This document shows, one piece after another, positions 6,085-12,583 of a stretch of 19,948 nt of DNA (the first letter of the stretch is position 1; each line of letters opens with the position of its first letter). The DNA is from Methanosarcinales archaeon. Lineage in GTDB: Archaea; Halobacteriota; Methanosarcinia; Methanosarcinales; Methanogasteraceae. The DNA lies in contig JAUWHQ010000107.1 in NCBI GenBank assembly GCA_030605805.1, forward strand, positions 1 to 19,948, given 5' to 3'. Under the pieces are notes generated by a model. The model was not told the origin of the DNA and made no database searches. It was given only the letters and a program-made list of their open reading frames with translations. The translations under genes were made by a program, and so were the position numbers.

Positions 6085-7077
6085 CTACAGAGATAGCCGC
6101 AAATGCACCCTCGCAGCCGCTGTCGCCTCCCTTCCTTGCGGTGTCCGCTTGACAAACCCGATCTGTATTAGGTAGGGCTCTGCGACCTCTTCGATCGTCT
6201 GCACCTCCTCTCCGACCGAGATTGCGATATTCTTTACTCCGACAGGTCCCCCATCAAAATCATCGATGATCACGCTTAAAATCTGCCGATCAAGCTCATC
6301 CAGCCCCATTTCATCGATCATGAGCATCGTTAGTGCAGCATCGACAACATCCTTCGTTATCACGCCGTCTGCCATCACCTGCGCATAATCGCGGACACGC
6401 CTGAGAATCCGGTTTGCGATCCTTGGAGTCCCTCTCGACCGGTGTGCGATCTCTGTTGCACCTGCCCGGTCAATCTCGATCCCAAACACGCCCGAAGACC
6501 GGATAACGATCTCTGTCAGCGTCTTCGGATGGTAGAAGTTCAGCCGGCTGATCACACCAAAACGATCCCTGAGTGGCGAACTGATCAGTCCGGTCCTCGT
6601 CGTTGCTCCGATCAGTGTGAAGGGCTTTAGATTCAGGCGAACAGAACGCGCGCTCACCCCTTCGCCGATCATGACATCGATCACGAAATCCTCCATCGCA
6701 GAATACAGGGTTTCCTCGACGATATGGCTCAACCGGTGGATCTCATCGATGAACAGAACGTCTTTTTCCCCGAGATTCGTCAGAATCGCTGCAAGGTCGC
6801 CGGGGCGATCCAGAACCGGTCCGGTCGTTGCCCTGATGTTCACACCAAGTTCGGTTGCGATGATGTGTGCAAGCGTTGTCTTCCCAAGCCCTGGTGGTCC
6901 TGAGAACAGGACGTGATCAAGCGGTTCATTTCGTTCTTTCGCTGCTTTTATAAAGATTTGCGACTGTTCTTTGAGCTCGCTTTGCCCGATGAAGTCGTCA
7001 AATGTCTTTGGTCGAATCTGCAAGTCGGTTATCTTATCTTTCTCTGTTTTTTCTGGCGTGAGAATTTCCTCTTGCAT
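6085..7077 (-). CDS. ruvB: Holliday junction branch-migration helicase RuvB
   Basis: A 330-residue AAA+ protein collinear with bacterial RuvB (E. coli 336). It has the IRPKTFDDFIGQ entry motif (21-32), Walker A GPPGLGKTT (60-68), Walker B LFIDEIH (108-114), sensor 1 GATTRTG (157-163), arginine finger R170 in PLRDRFG, a sensor-2 region HRSRGTPRIANRILRRV, and the C-terminal winged helix with EPYLIQIGFVKRTPQGR. RuvB pumps DNA through RuvA-bound Holliday junctions; neither ruvA nor ruvC is nearby. Most archaea use Hjc and Hel308-type proteins instead, so this is a probable acquisition from bacteria. A TTG at 7137 would add 20 residues; the ATG at 7077 gives the family length, though neither start has a clear ribosome site. 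Divergent from the TA-like pair. Confidence 0.93.
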   Translation of the reverse strand: MQEEILTPEKTEKDKITDLQIRPKTFDDFIGQSELKEQSQIFIKAAKERNEPLDHVLFSGPPGLGKTTLAHIIATELGVNIRATTGPVLDRPGDLAAILTNLGEKDVLFIDEIHRLSHIVEETLYSAMEDFVIDVMIGEGVSARSVRLNLKPFTLIGATTRTGLISSPLRDRFGVISRLNFYHPKTLTEIVIRSSGVFGIEIDRAGATEIAHRSRGTPRIANRILRRVRDYAQVMADGVITKDVVDAALTMLMIDEMGLDELDRQILSVIIDDFDGGPVGVKNIAISVGEEVQTIEEVAEPYLIQIGFVKRTPQGREATAAARVHLRLSL

Positions 7078-7163
7078 GGTCTGCTGAATTTGTGATCGAA
7101 CCCTATCAATACCTTCGGCTGGCTGATCACAGAGCAAAACTTTAATCAGACACTGCTCAAAAG

Positions 7164-7188
7164 AGATATGAACACAACATATCTTAAA
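7164..7188. promoter_or_regulatory. Divergent promoter region with inverted repeat between ruvB and the TA pair
   Basis: AGATATG (7164-7170) and CATATCT (7178-7184) are perfect 7-base arms around AACACAA. The right arm overlaps a minus-strand TATA-like TTTAAGATA (7180-7188) that would serve ruvB, and the repeat lies about 20-40 bases before the TA-like ATG at 7206. The position suits an operator for the antitoxin, a common arrangement in TA loci; this is inference. Confidence 0.4.
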
Positions 7189-7205
7189 GGTAAATCGGTG
7201 GTAAA

Positions 7206-7496
7206 ATGCCCGCGATAATCGAATTAAAGGTCACAGACAGAATAAAAGCCTGCAATGTCCTTCATTCGGCGCTACGAAGAGAATATAAACTGCTTAAAAA
7301 GAGCATAGACAGGACAAAACAGAATATCTCGTCGTTTGAAGGCAAATACGACCTGTCTTCGCAAAAATTTTTGAAAGTCCGCTCCAAAATGGGAGACGAT
7401 CCTGATTTTATCAACTGGTATGGTGAGATCAGGATTCTGGATGCGTTGAATACCGAAATTTCACAAATTACGGAGATACTCGAACAGTGCAGATAG
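7206..7496 (+). CDS. Helical partner of TumE-like toxin (putative antitoxin)
   Basis: A 96-residue, almost wholly helical, charged protein (LKVTDRIKACNVLHSALRRE, then YKLLKKSIDRTKQNISSFE, then DFINWYGEIRILDALNTEIS). It looks like a small helical bundle or coiled coil, with no recognisable DNA-binding motif. The ATG has a GGTGGT ribosome site four bases upstream. Its last codons overlap the next gene by 10 bases, so the two are co-translated. Proteins of this kind commonly precede DUF6516/TumE-like toxins in archaea and bacteria, hence the antitoxin call, which is inference from pairing. AT-rich codons resemble the cassette at 4191-5987. Confidence 0.65.
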   Translation: MPAIIELKVTDRIKACNVLHSALRREYKLLKKSIDRTKQNISSFEGKYDLSSQKFLKVRSKMGDDPDFINWYGEIRILDALNTEISQITEILEQCR

Positions 7497-7867
7497 ATGA
7501 TTATTTTGAAGAGGTTATCAAAAAAATCAGGCAGTCACAGATTGTTATATCTGAAAATGTAATTTTTGATAAGAGATCGAGATACTCGGGTCACATAGAG
7601 GGATTTTTTGTTTTCATCGACGAAACTGTTTTGTATTTTTCTGAATTTATTGTGATCGAAGATGGTGGGATGATCCCGACAAGACCCTCCTATCGATTTC
7701 ATTGGCAGGATCAAAATGAATATCTCGTCAAAAGGTACGACAATGCTCCACACTTTCCAGAGTTGAACAACTTCCCGCACCATGTACACTATCCGGATAT
7801 GGTTGAACCTTTTCGGGAGATTGGGATTGTAGAGATACTGGAGATTGTTGAAAATGAGATTGCGTAA
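7487..7867 (+). CDS. TumE (DUF6516)-like toxin candidate
   Basis: A 126-residue protein with the pattern of the TumE/DUF6516 family: a two-stranded start (GHIEGFFVFIDETVLYFSEF), then YRFHWQDQNEYLVKRYDNAP and HFPELNNFPHHVH, and a C-terminal amphipathic helix (IGIVEILEIVENEI). The aromatic HWQD, YDNAPH and FPHHVH blocks are the family hallmark; several His and Asp residues could form an RNase site, but the mechanism is not certain. The start is a GTG at 7487 inside the end of the upstream gene, with a GGAGAT site about 10 bases upstream. It follows its likely antitoxin, forming a two-gene unit divergent from ruvB. Confidence 0.72.
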   Translation: MQIDDYFEEVIKKIRQSQIVISENVIFDKRSRYSGHIEGFFVFIDETVLYFSEFIVIEDGGMIPTRPSYRFHWQDQNEYLVKRYDNAPHFPELNNFPHHVHYPDMVEPFREIGIVEILEIVENEIA

Positions 7868-7871
7868 CGAA

Positions 7872-7942
7872 TTTGACCATCGCCCGGTCAAAAAGAGGGG
7901 GTATAGATACGCAATAGGGTTATCGGTCGCACCCACCCCCTC
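7872..7942 (+). promoter_or_regulatory. Structured region upstream of riboflavin synthase
   Basis: Two nested-looking structures precede ribC. TTTGACC (7872-7878) and GGTCAAA (7886-7892) form a 7-base hairpin with a 7-base loop right after the TumE-like stop. GAGGGGGT (7895-7902) and ACCCCCTC (7935-7942) are perfect 8-base arms with a 32-base spacer. The ribC TATA-like box is probably CATATAG at about 7943-7949, so the structures would be upstream of transcription and act as DNA sites, unless transcription starts earlier. Confidence 0.35.
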
Positions 7943-8004
7943 ATATAGTGCAAACCTTTGTGTATGATGCGCCGATAGACATCAGACACCGGACCATGAG
8001 AACC

Positions 8005-8469
8005 ATGACGACTGTAGGAATCGCAGACACAACCTTCGCACGTGCCGATATGGCAAAACACGCAATTTCCGAGCTGAAGCGTAACGCATCGGTCAGGATA
8101 AAGCGATACACCGTTCCCGGGATCAAGGATCTGCCGGTTGCGTGTAAGAAACTGATAGAAGAGCATTCGTGCGACATCGTGATGGCGTTTGGGATGCCGG
8201 GCGCGGATCAAAAGGACAAGGTCTGTGCGCACGAGGCATCGCAGGGCATCATCATTGCGCAGTTGATGACGAACACGCATGTGATCGAGGTATTCGTACA
8301 CGAGGACGAGGCACCCTCTGATCGTGAATTCGCAGCGCTTGCGGAAGCTCGCGCACGTGAACACGCTCTAAATGTCATCAAACTCATGTTCAAGCCCGAT
8401 CAGCTCGAAAAAGAAGCGGGAACCGGGCGGCGGCAGGGATATGCGGATGCAGGACCCGCGAGAGTGTGA
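8005..8469 (+). CDS. ribC: Archaeal-type riboflavin synthase
   Basis: A 154-residue protein of the archaeal riboflavin synthase family, related to lumazine synthase rather than to bacterial RibE. Hallmarks are VGIADTTFARADMAK at the N-terminus, YTVPGIKDLPVACKKL, FGMPGADQKDKVCAHEASQG, AQLMTNTHVIEVFVHEDEA and the C-terminal GRRQGYADAGPARV. The enzyme dismutates two 6,7-dimethyl-8-ribityllumazines to riboflavin plus the pyrimidine substrate, for FMN, FAD and coenzyme F420 supply; it forms pentamers. A slightly earlier ATG (7996) is equally open; 8005 is chosen because the family begins two to four residues before VGI. Monocistronic, convergent with mfnB, with possible structured DNA upstream. 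Confidence 0.95.
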   Translation: MTTVGIADTTFARADMAKHAISELKRNASVRIKRYTVPGIKDLPVACKKLIEEHSCDIVMAFGMPGADQKDKVCAHEASQGIIIAQLMTNTHVIEVFVHEDEAPSDREFAALAEARAREHALNVIKLMFKPDQLEKEAGTGRRQGYADAGPARV

Positions 8470-8574
8470 ATGACTGCGCTGCCACAAGCTGCGGACATCT
8501 CTGATCTGCTTGCTTAAGAAGAAATACGTTGATTATACGACCTATACGAAACAAAAGGGAAGATGCGGCTGTGA

Positions 8575-9276
8575 TCAGCCCATCTGCACCCTGAGTTTCT
8601 CTACCAGTTTCTGTTTGATCTCATCGTTCCGGTCGCCGCCACAGACCATGCCGCGGATGCCGATAATGTCCGGGTTGATGCGTTTTACCATCTCTAGGTC
8701 CTCAAACCTGATGGCGCCTGCAAGCGCTGTACGCAGATTAAGATCGCGTGCGGTGTTCACGAACATGGTCAACTCCTCCTCGGTCATGAACTCGAACGCG
8801 GACCGTCCGTCTTTGATGCCGGTATCGATCATCACCACATCAACGCCGACTTTTGCGCCGACCTCAGGAAGTAAAAGCGGTGAAATTGAATTTATACGTC
8901 TGTAATCGGCGTAAGCGGCTGCTACTGCCATCTTGTTTGGATCACACCTCTTTACTGACTGCACAACCTTTGACAGCAGGTCCTCTGCCTGCTCCGCAGT
9001 CTGGATATCATACAATCCGACTTTGATGTAATCGGCACCAGCCGTTGCTGCACCGAGTGCAGCAAGTGATGCTGTGCCTGGTTTGTAATTAAAATCGCCG
9101 ATCGTTGCGCTGACAGGTTTCTTTGATTCGATCGCCTCGATGACTGCGCTGATCACCCATGGAAAATTCGCGCCGAGCGACCCCTCTTTCGGGTTTTTCA
9201 CATCGATGATATCAGCGCCGCCAGCGAATGCGGCTTTTGCCTCGTCTGTGTTGATTGGACTGACCAACAGTTCCAT
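8575..9276 (-). CDS. mfnB: (5-formylfuran-3-yl)methyl phosphate synthase, methanofuran biosynthesis
   Basis: A 233-residue TIM-barrel protein of the MfnB (formerly DUF556) family. It converts two glyceraldehyde 3-phosphates to the furan phosphate precursor of methanofuran. Residues reported as catalytic in the M. jannaschii enzyme are in place: D25 and K27 in IIDVKNP, K85 in ADYIKVG, and D151 and K155 in MIDTGIKDG. The C-terminus has the phosphate-binding ALAGAIRFEDL and DIIGIRGMVCGG. A strong GGAGG site seven bases before the ATG at 9276 decides the start over the longer frame to 9339. Its presence indicates C1 metabolism through methanofuran. Convergent with ribC; the leader has a hairpin. 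Confidence 0.95.
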   Translation of the reverse strand: MELLVSPINTDEAKAAFAGGADIIDVKNPKEGSLGANFPWVISAVIEAIESKKPVSATIGDFNYKPGTASLAALGAATAGADYIKVGLYDIQTAEQAEDLLSKVVQSVKRCDPNKMAVAAAYADYRRINSISPLLLPEVGAKVGVDVVMIDTGIKDGRSAFEFMTEEELTMFVNTARDLNLRTALAGAIRFEDLEMVKRINPDIIGIRGMVCGGDRNDEIKQKLVEKLRVQMG

Positions 9277-9293
9277 AATATGCCTCCGTTTGT

Positions 9294-9312
9294 GCACCGT
9301 TTGCGCCGGTGC
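9294..9312 (-). promoter_or_regulatory. Hairpin in the mfnB leader
   Basis: GCACCG and CGGTGC form perfect 6-base arms around TTTGCGC, ending 6-10 bases before the GGAGG ribosome site of mfnB. If transcribed it would be an RNA hairpin next to the ribosome site. It could be a regulatory leader or chance. Confidence 0.35.
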
Positions 9313-9356
9313 GAGATTTGCAAGTACAGATTTGATCACTGTTGCTGTATGTACTT

Positions 9357-9384
9357 AATGGTGTCGATGTAATGATGTCGATGT
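9357..9384. repeat. Two tandem 14-base copies between mfnB and the zinc-ribbon gene
   Basis: AATGGTGTCGATGT (9357-9370) is followed directly by AATGATGTCGATGT (9371-9384), one mismatch in 14. It lies in the divergent intergenic region and could be a regulator's direct-repeat site. Confidence 0.5.
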
Positions 9385-9462
9385 GGTCAGTAGTTCCCAG
9401 CCCACGGAAAAGCTATGATGACCAAAACCGGCTGGTTGGTTGAGCTGCCAGGAGAGGCTAAC

Positions 9463-9492
9463 ATTTAAATCGGTGCGAGACCATACGGTCTC
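9463..9492 (+). promoter_or_regulatory. TATA box and palindrome abutting the start codon of the zinc-ribbon/dph2 operon
   Basis: ATTTAAAT (9463-9470) is a good TATA box. GAGACC (9477-9482) and GGTCTC (9487-9492) form a palindrome with spacer ATAC that ends at the base before the ATG at 9493. The expected transcription start falls in its right arm, so the mRNA is probably leaderless and the palindrome covers the start site, well placed for a repressor. Confidence 0.5.
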
Positions 9493-10002
9493 ATGGAACG
9501 TAAGGCATGTATCATCTGTCATGGCGAACTGGATTCGACACATTACGAAGGATACGATATCTGCACAGAGTGTTTTGACCTGATGGAGGACCTGATGAGC
9601 GAGTACTTCCTCAGAACGATCACACGCAGAGAAGCCAGCGTAGCTGATATGTACTCGAAGTATTTGAAAGATAGTATTGAATACATGACAGATTATAAAA
9701 AAATTCGTGAGAAATCAAAGAGATATTTCAAAGATGTCAAGGACCGGGTCGAGACCGCGATAGAGGCGGAATCGAGTGAATCGCAGCAGCGGTATCTCGG
9801 GCGTCTGCTCTCTGTCCTCCACTGGCTGGATGACAACCCGACATTCTATAATTATTATTTTAGAGAATATTATTCATGCCCGACCTGCGGAGCCTCGATC
9901 TTTGAGCACTACAACAAGCAGATGGTCGGCGACTGGCTCATGATCACCTGTTCGGGATGCGACACCGTGATCAAGAAGTACTTCCTGCCAAAGCAGATAT
10001 GA
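9493..10002 (+). CDS. Double zinc-ribbon protein of unknown function, linked to dph2
   Basis: A 169-residue protein with two cysteine pairs at each end: C6xxC9 and C24xxC27 at the N-terminus, and C129xxC132 and C153xxC156 at the C-terminus. Each set is arranged as a treble-clef or zinc-ribbon zinc site. Between them is a long charged helical part (YSKYLKDSIEYMTDYKKIRE and after). I do not recognise the family; a nucleic-acid-binding or protein-docking role is a fair inference from the zinc sites. The ATG directly follows a palindrome, and dph2 begins 11 bases after the stop, so the two are one operon and a role in translation or diphthamide synthesis is possible but unproven. Confidence 0.75.
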   Translation: MERKACIICHGELDSTHYEGYDICTECFDLMEDLMSEYFLRTITRREASVADMYSKYLKDSIEYMTDYKKIREKSKRYFKDVKDRVETAIEAESSESQQRYLGRLLSVLHWLDDNPTFYNYYFREYYSCPTCGASIFEHYNKQMVGDWLMITCSGCDTVIKKYFLPKQI

Positions 10003-10013
10003 CCGGATGATCG

Positions 10014-10988
10014 ATGATCGAGGAATACGATTTTAATCTGGATCACGTCACAAGTGTAATCAAAGAAAAACGTGCCGGGGTTGTGGGGCTCCAGTTTCCG
10101 GATGGTTTCAGGCGGGAAGCGATCAGAATATCAGGGGAGATTGAAAGAAGGGCGGGTGTAAGATGTGTAATATCTGCAAATTCCTGCTTTGGCGCGTGTG
10201 ATGTCGATACCAGGCTTCTTGAATCGGCAGACATCATGTTTCAGTTCGGGCACGCTCGGATCCCGAACATAACGGTGGAGAATGCACACTTTATAGAGGT
10301 CACGTCCCTAACCCGGGTTCTTCCGGTGATAGGGCAGGCAACCCGCGTGATCAGCGACCGTGTCGGGCTTGTCTCGACCGCCCAGTTCGTGCACACGCTC
10401 GCCGGTGTGCGGCAGTATCTTGCAGAGCACGGCATAACCGGCGTCATCCACGACGGTGACGGGCGCATCGCGCGTCCCGGGCTTGTTCTCGGATGCAATT
10501 TCTCTGCCGCTGCGCCCGACTGCGATGAGTATCTCTACATCGGCACAGGGGATTTTCACGCGCTCGGAGTTGCGCTCGCAACCAAAAAGACCGTTTGGAT
10601 CGCGGATCCGGTGACAGAAGAGGTCCGGATGCCGGATACTGATCGGATGCTCAGGAAACGCTGTGCTGCGATCGAACGGTCGCTTGATGCGCAGTCCTTC
10701 GGGGTGATTGTGTCCACAAAGATCGGGCAGTGCAGGAAGAATCTTGCCTTTGATCTGTGCGCCATGGCAGAGGAGCACGGTCTGGACGCACACATCCTGA
10801 TGATGGATATTGTCACGCCGGATGCGCTGCTCTCGTTTGATCTCGATGCTTTTGTCAGTACGGCGTGCCCGCGAATCGCAATCGATGGTTCTGCGATCTT
10901 CCCGGCGCCGGTGCTGACTCCGGTTGAATTTGAGGTCGTGGTTGGTGAGCGGAGATGGGCGGATCTGGTGTTTGATGAGATATCGTGA
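10014..10988 (+). CDS. dph2: Diphthamide biosynthesis enzyme Dph2
   Basis: A 324-residue protein of the archaeal Dph2 family, a noncanonical radical-SAM enzyme that moves the 3-amino-3-carboxypropyl group of SAM to the target histidine of elongation factor aEF2. The three cysteines expected to hold the [4Fe-4S] cluster are visible in three repeated domains: C58/C62 in NSCFGACDVD, C161 in LGCNFSA, and C285 in STACPRIAID, with spacing close to that of the Pyrococcus enzyme. Other hallmarks are VVGLQFPDGFR at the N-terminus and YIGTGDFHALGVAL. It forms homodimers in archaea. Start ATG 10014 has a GGATGATC site nearby. Second gene of an operon with the zinc-ribbon gene. Confidence 0.94.
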   Translation: MIEEYDFNLDHVTSVIKEKRAGVVGLQFPDGFRREAIRISGEIERRAGVRCVISANSCFGACDVDTRLLESADIMFQFGHARIPNITVENAHFIEVTSLTRVLPVIGQATRVISDRVGLVSTAQFVHTLAGVRQYLAEHGITGVIHDGDGRIARPGLVLGCNFSAAAPDCDEYLYIGTGDFHALGVALATKKTVWIADPVTEEVRMPDTDRMLRKRCAAIERSLDAQSFGVIVSTKIGQCRKNLAFDLCAMAEEHGLDAHILMMDIVTPDALLSFDLDAFVSTACPRIAIDGSAIFPAPVLTPVEFEVVVGERRWADLVFDEIS

Positions 10989-11085
10989 TCAGCGGGAGTT
11001 GATTCGCGAAAAATCGGTCACGAACGCATGGCAAACGCCCCGGAAATCATTTTAGCAGGTCCGTATCGAGTCAGGTCGTGTCACC

Positions 11086-11128
11086 TTTCCTCAGGTTGGA
11101 CTTTCACCGAGCTGTGATAGTATGAATT
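11086..11128. repeat. Dispersed intergenic repeat, copy A
   Basis: 43 bases that match 19676-19720 closely. The shared core is TTTCACCGAGCTGTGA, then one mismatch, then AGTATGAATT; the part before it (TTTCCTCAGGTTGG) differs from copy B by small indels. Both copies are intergenic and in the same orientation. Confidence 0.7.
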
Positions 11129-11142
11129 TTGTTCGGCATACG

Positions 11143-11192
11143 CGTGTCATCCGTGTTAAAATCACGAATTTTACGAATAAACAAATGACACG
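11143..11192. repeat. Inverted repeat after the dispersed repeat
   Basis: CGTGTCAT (11143-11150) and ATGACACG (11185-11192) are perfect arms about 34 bases apart, with short inner pieces (ACGAA, CGTG) that recur. It resembles the intergenic 'ATTCGTGTCAT' repeats seen in several prokaryotic genomes. Confidence 0.45.
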
Positions 11193-11290
11193 AATCCGAA
11201 TTACATAAAAATTTGCTTGCAATTCTTTTGGTCCCATCCAACCAGAAGAAATTGAAAAGTGTCTTTTTATGGTGCCGTGCTTCTCTTCGT

Positions 11291-12583
11291 TCACTCCCGC
11301 CCTTCCAGCGCTCTCTTCATCACCTCGATCGCGCACAGTTCCCCGCACATCGAACATGCATCGCTGCCACTCCCTCTTGCCTCATGAATCGATCTCGCAC
11401 GCTCGCCATCGATTGCGCACTCAAACTGCGCATCCCAGTCAAGACGCTTTCGTGCAAGCGCCATTGCCCGGTCCTGCGCAAACGCACGCCCACGCACGCC
11501 CGGTTTCACGAGATCGATGACGTGGGCGGCAATCTTTGTGACGATCGTCCCATCCCTGATCTCATCGCTGGTCGGGAGCGCGAGATGCTCGGCGGGCGTG
11601 ACCATGCAGAGGAAATCCGCGCCATACATGCCTGCGATTGCGCCGCCGATCGCACCGGTGATGTGGTCATAACCCGGCGCAAGATCGGTGACGAGCGGAC
11701 CTAACAGATAGAGCGGGGCAAAATCGCAGATCTGTTTCATGGTGCGCACTCCCGGCTCGATGTCATCCATCGGGACATGCCCGGGACCCTCGACCATGCA
11801 CTGGACTCCGGCTGCCCTTGCACGCCTGACCAGCCTGCCGAGCGCGACCACCTCGGCAAACATCGCAGGGTCGCTGGCATCGGCGATGCAGCCAGGACGC
11901 ATGCCATCACCGAGGCTGAGCGTGACATCGTACTCACGCGCAATCTCGAGCAGATAATCGTATTCAGCGTAAAACGGATTCTCGCAATCATGGTGGAGCA
12001 TCCATGCGATGGTGAGCGCTCCGCCGCGGCTCACCACATCCATTATGCGACCGCTCTCTATGAGGCAGTCGATCACGTGCCGGTTTACGCCCGCGTGAAT
12101 CGTCATAAAATCCACGCCGCGCTCTGCATGGCTCCGGACCGCATTAAAAAGATCATCAGAGGTCACATCTGGCAGCGGCGTGCTGCTGCAGACCGCACGG
12201 TAGATCGGGACCGTGCCAACGGGCGCGCTGGCCGCATCAAGAACACCACATAGCACAGCATCCGGATCGCCGCCTGTCGATAGATCCATCACAGCATCAG
12301 CGCCGTACCTGACTGCTACACGCGCCTTTTCGATCTCCTCACCGACATCCGCGAAATCAACGGATGTCCCGACATTGGCATTGATCCTTGTGCGCATGCG
12401 CTCGCCTATGCCGACAGGTGCTGCTCTCGAGCAGATATTGCCCGGGATCACAACACGTCCTGCCGCAACCAGACGCCGCAGTTTTTCGGCATCGATCCCT
12501 TCAGCCTCTGCCACGCATCTGATCTCTTCGGTGATCTCGTGGTTGCGAGCACTGTCGAGTAACGTCATCCGGTCTCGCCCCAT
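11291..12583 (-). CDS. thiC: Phosphomethylpyrimidine synthase ThiC
   Basis: A 430-residue radical-SAM enzyme that rearranges aminoimidazole ribotide to the hydroxymethylpyrimidine phosphate of thiamine. Family motifs run in order: ARNHEITEEI, GRVVIPGNI, INANVGTS, MDLSTGGD, THAGVNR, SLGDGMRPGC, EGPGHVPMDD, GPLVTDLAPGYDHITGAIGG and MVTPAEHLALP. The C-terminal cluster motif is CSMCGELC (C-x2-C-x3-C), one residue shorter between the last two cysteines than the CX2CX4C usual in bacteria. The length suits the short archaeal form lacking the bacterial N-terminal domain. ATG 12583 overlaps the TGA of the upstream gene (TGATG) and has GGGTGG upstream; an ATG at 12568 fits family N-termini equally well. 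Confidence 0.93.
   Translation of the reverse strand: MGRDRMTLLDSARNHEITEEIRCVAEAEGIDAEKLRRLVAAGRVVIPGNICSRAAPVGIGERMRTRINANVGTSVDFADVGEEIEKARVAVRYGADAVMDLSTGGDPDAVLCGVLDAASAPVGTVPIYRAVCSSTPLPDVTSDDLFNAVRSHAERGVDFMTIHAGVNRHVIDCLIESGRIMDVVSRGGALTIAWMLHHDCENPFYAEYDYLLEIAREYDVTLSLGDGMRPGCIADASDPAMFAEVVALGRLVRRARAAGVQCMVEGPGHVPMDDIEPGVRTMKQICDFAPLYLLGPLVTDLAPGYDHITGAIGGAIAGMYGADFLCMVTPAEHLALPTSDEIRDGTIVTKIAAHVIDLVKPGVRGRAFAQDRAMALARKRLDWDAQFECAIDGERARSIHEARGSGSDACSMCGELCAIEVMKRALEGRE

Larger units (their letters stand above)
10989..11290. other. Gene-free stretch with dispersed repeat elements
   Basis: About 300 bases between the convergent dph2 and thiC genes. No credible coding frame is seen. 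It holds one copy of a 43-45-base repeat also found near the window end and an inverted repeat at 11143-11192. An 88-residue minus-strand frame crossing it is only a read-through of these repeats. Confidence 0.6.

Noticed and set aside
7888..8364. Minus-strand 158-residue frame
   Set aside because: It is antisense to ribC, whose family motifs run through the same bases; composition is rich in Cys and Arg and without pattern.
9140..9358. Plus-strand 72-residue frame across the mfnB start
   Set aside because: Antisense to mfnB and its leader; the GGAGG site and catalytic residues fix the minus strand.
11086..11192. CRISPR or riboswitch in the dph2-thiC gap, such as a TPP riboswitch for thiC
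   Set aside because: The gap lies downstream of thiC, not upstream, and no TPP-type core or regular repeat-spacer pattern is seen.
11213..11704. Plus-strand 163-residue frame
   Set aside because: It is antisense to the end of thiC, which has the conserved cluster motif in these bases.
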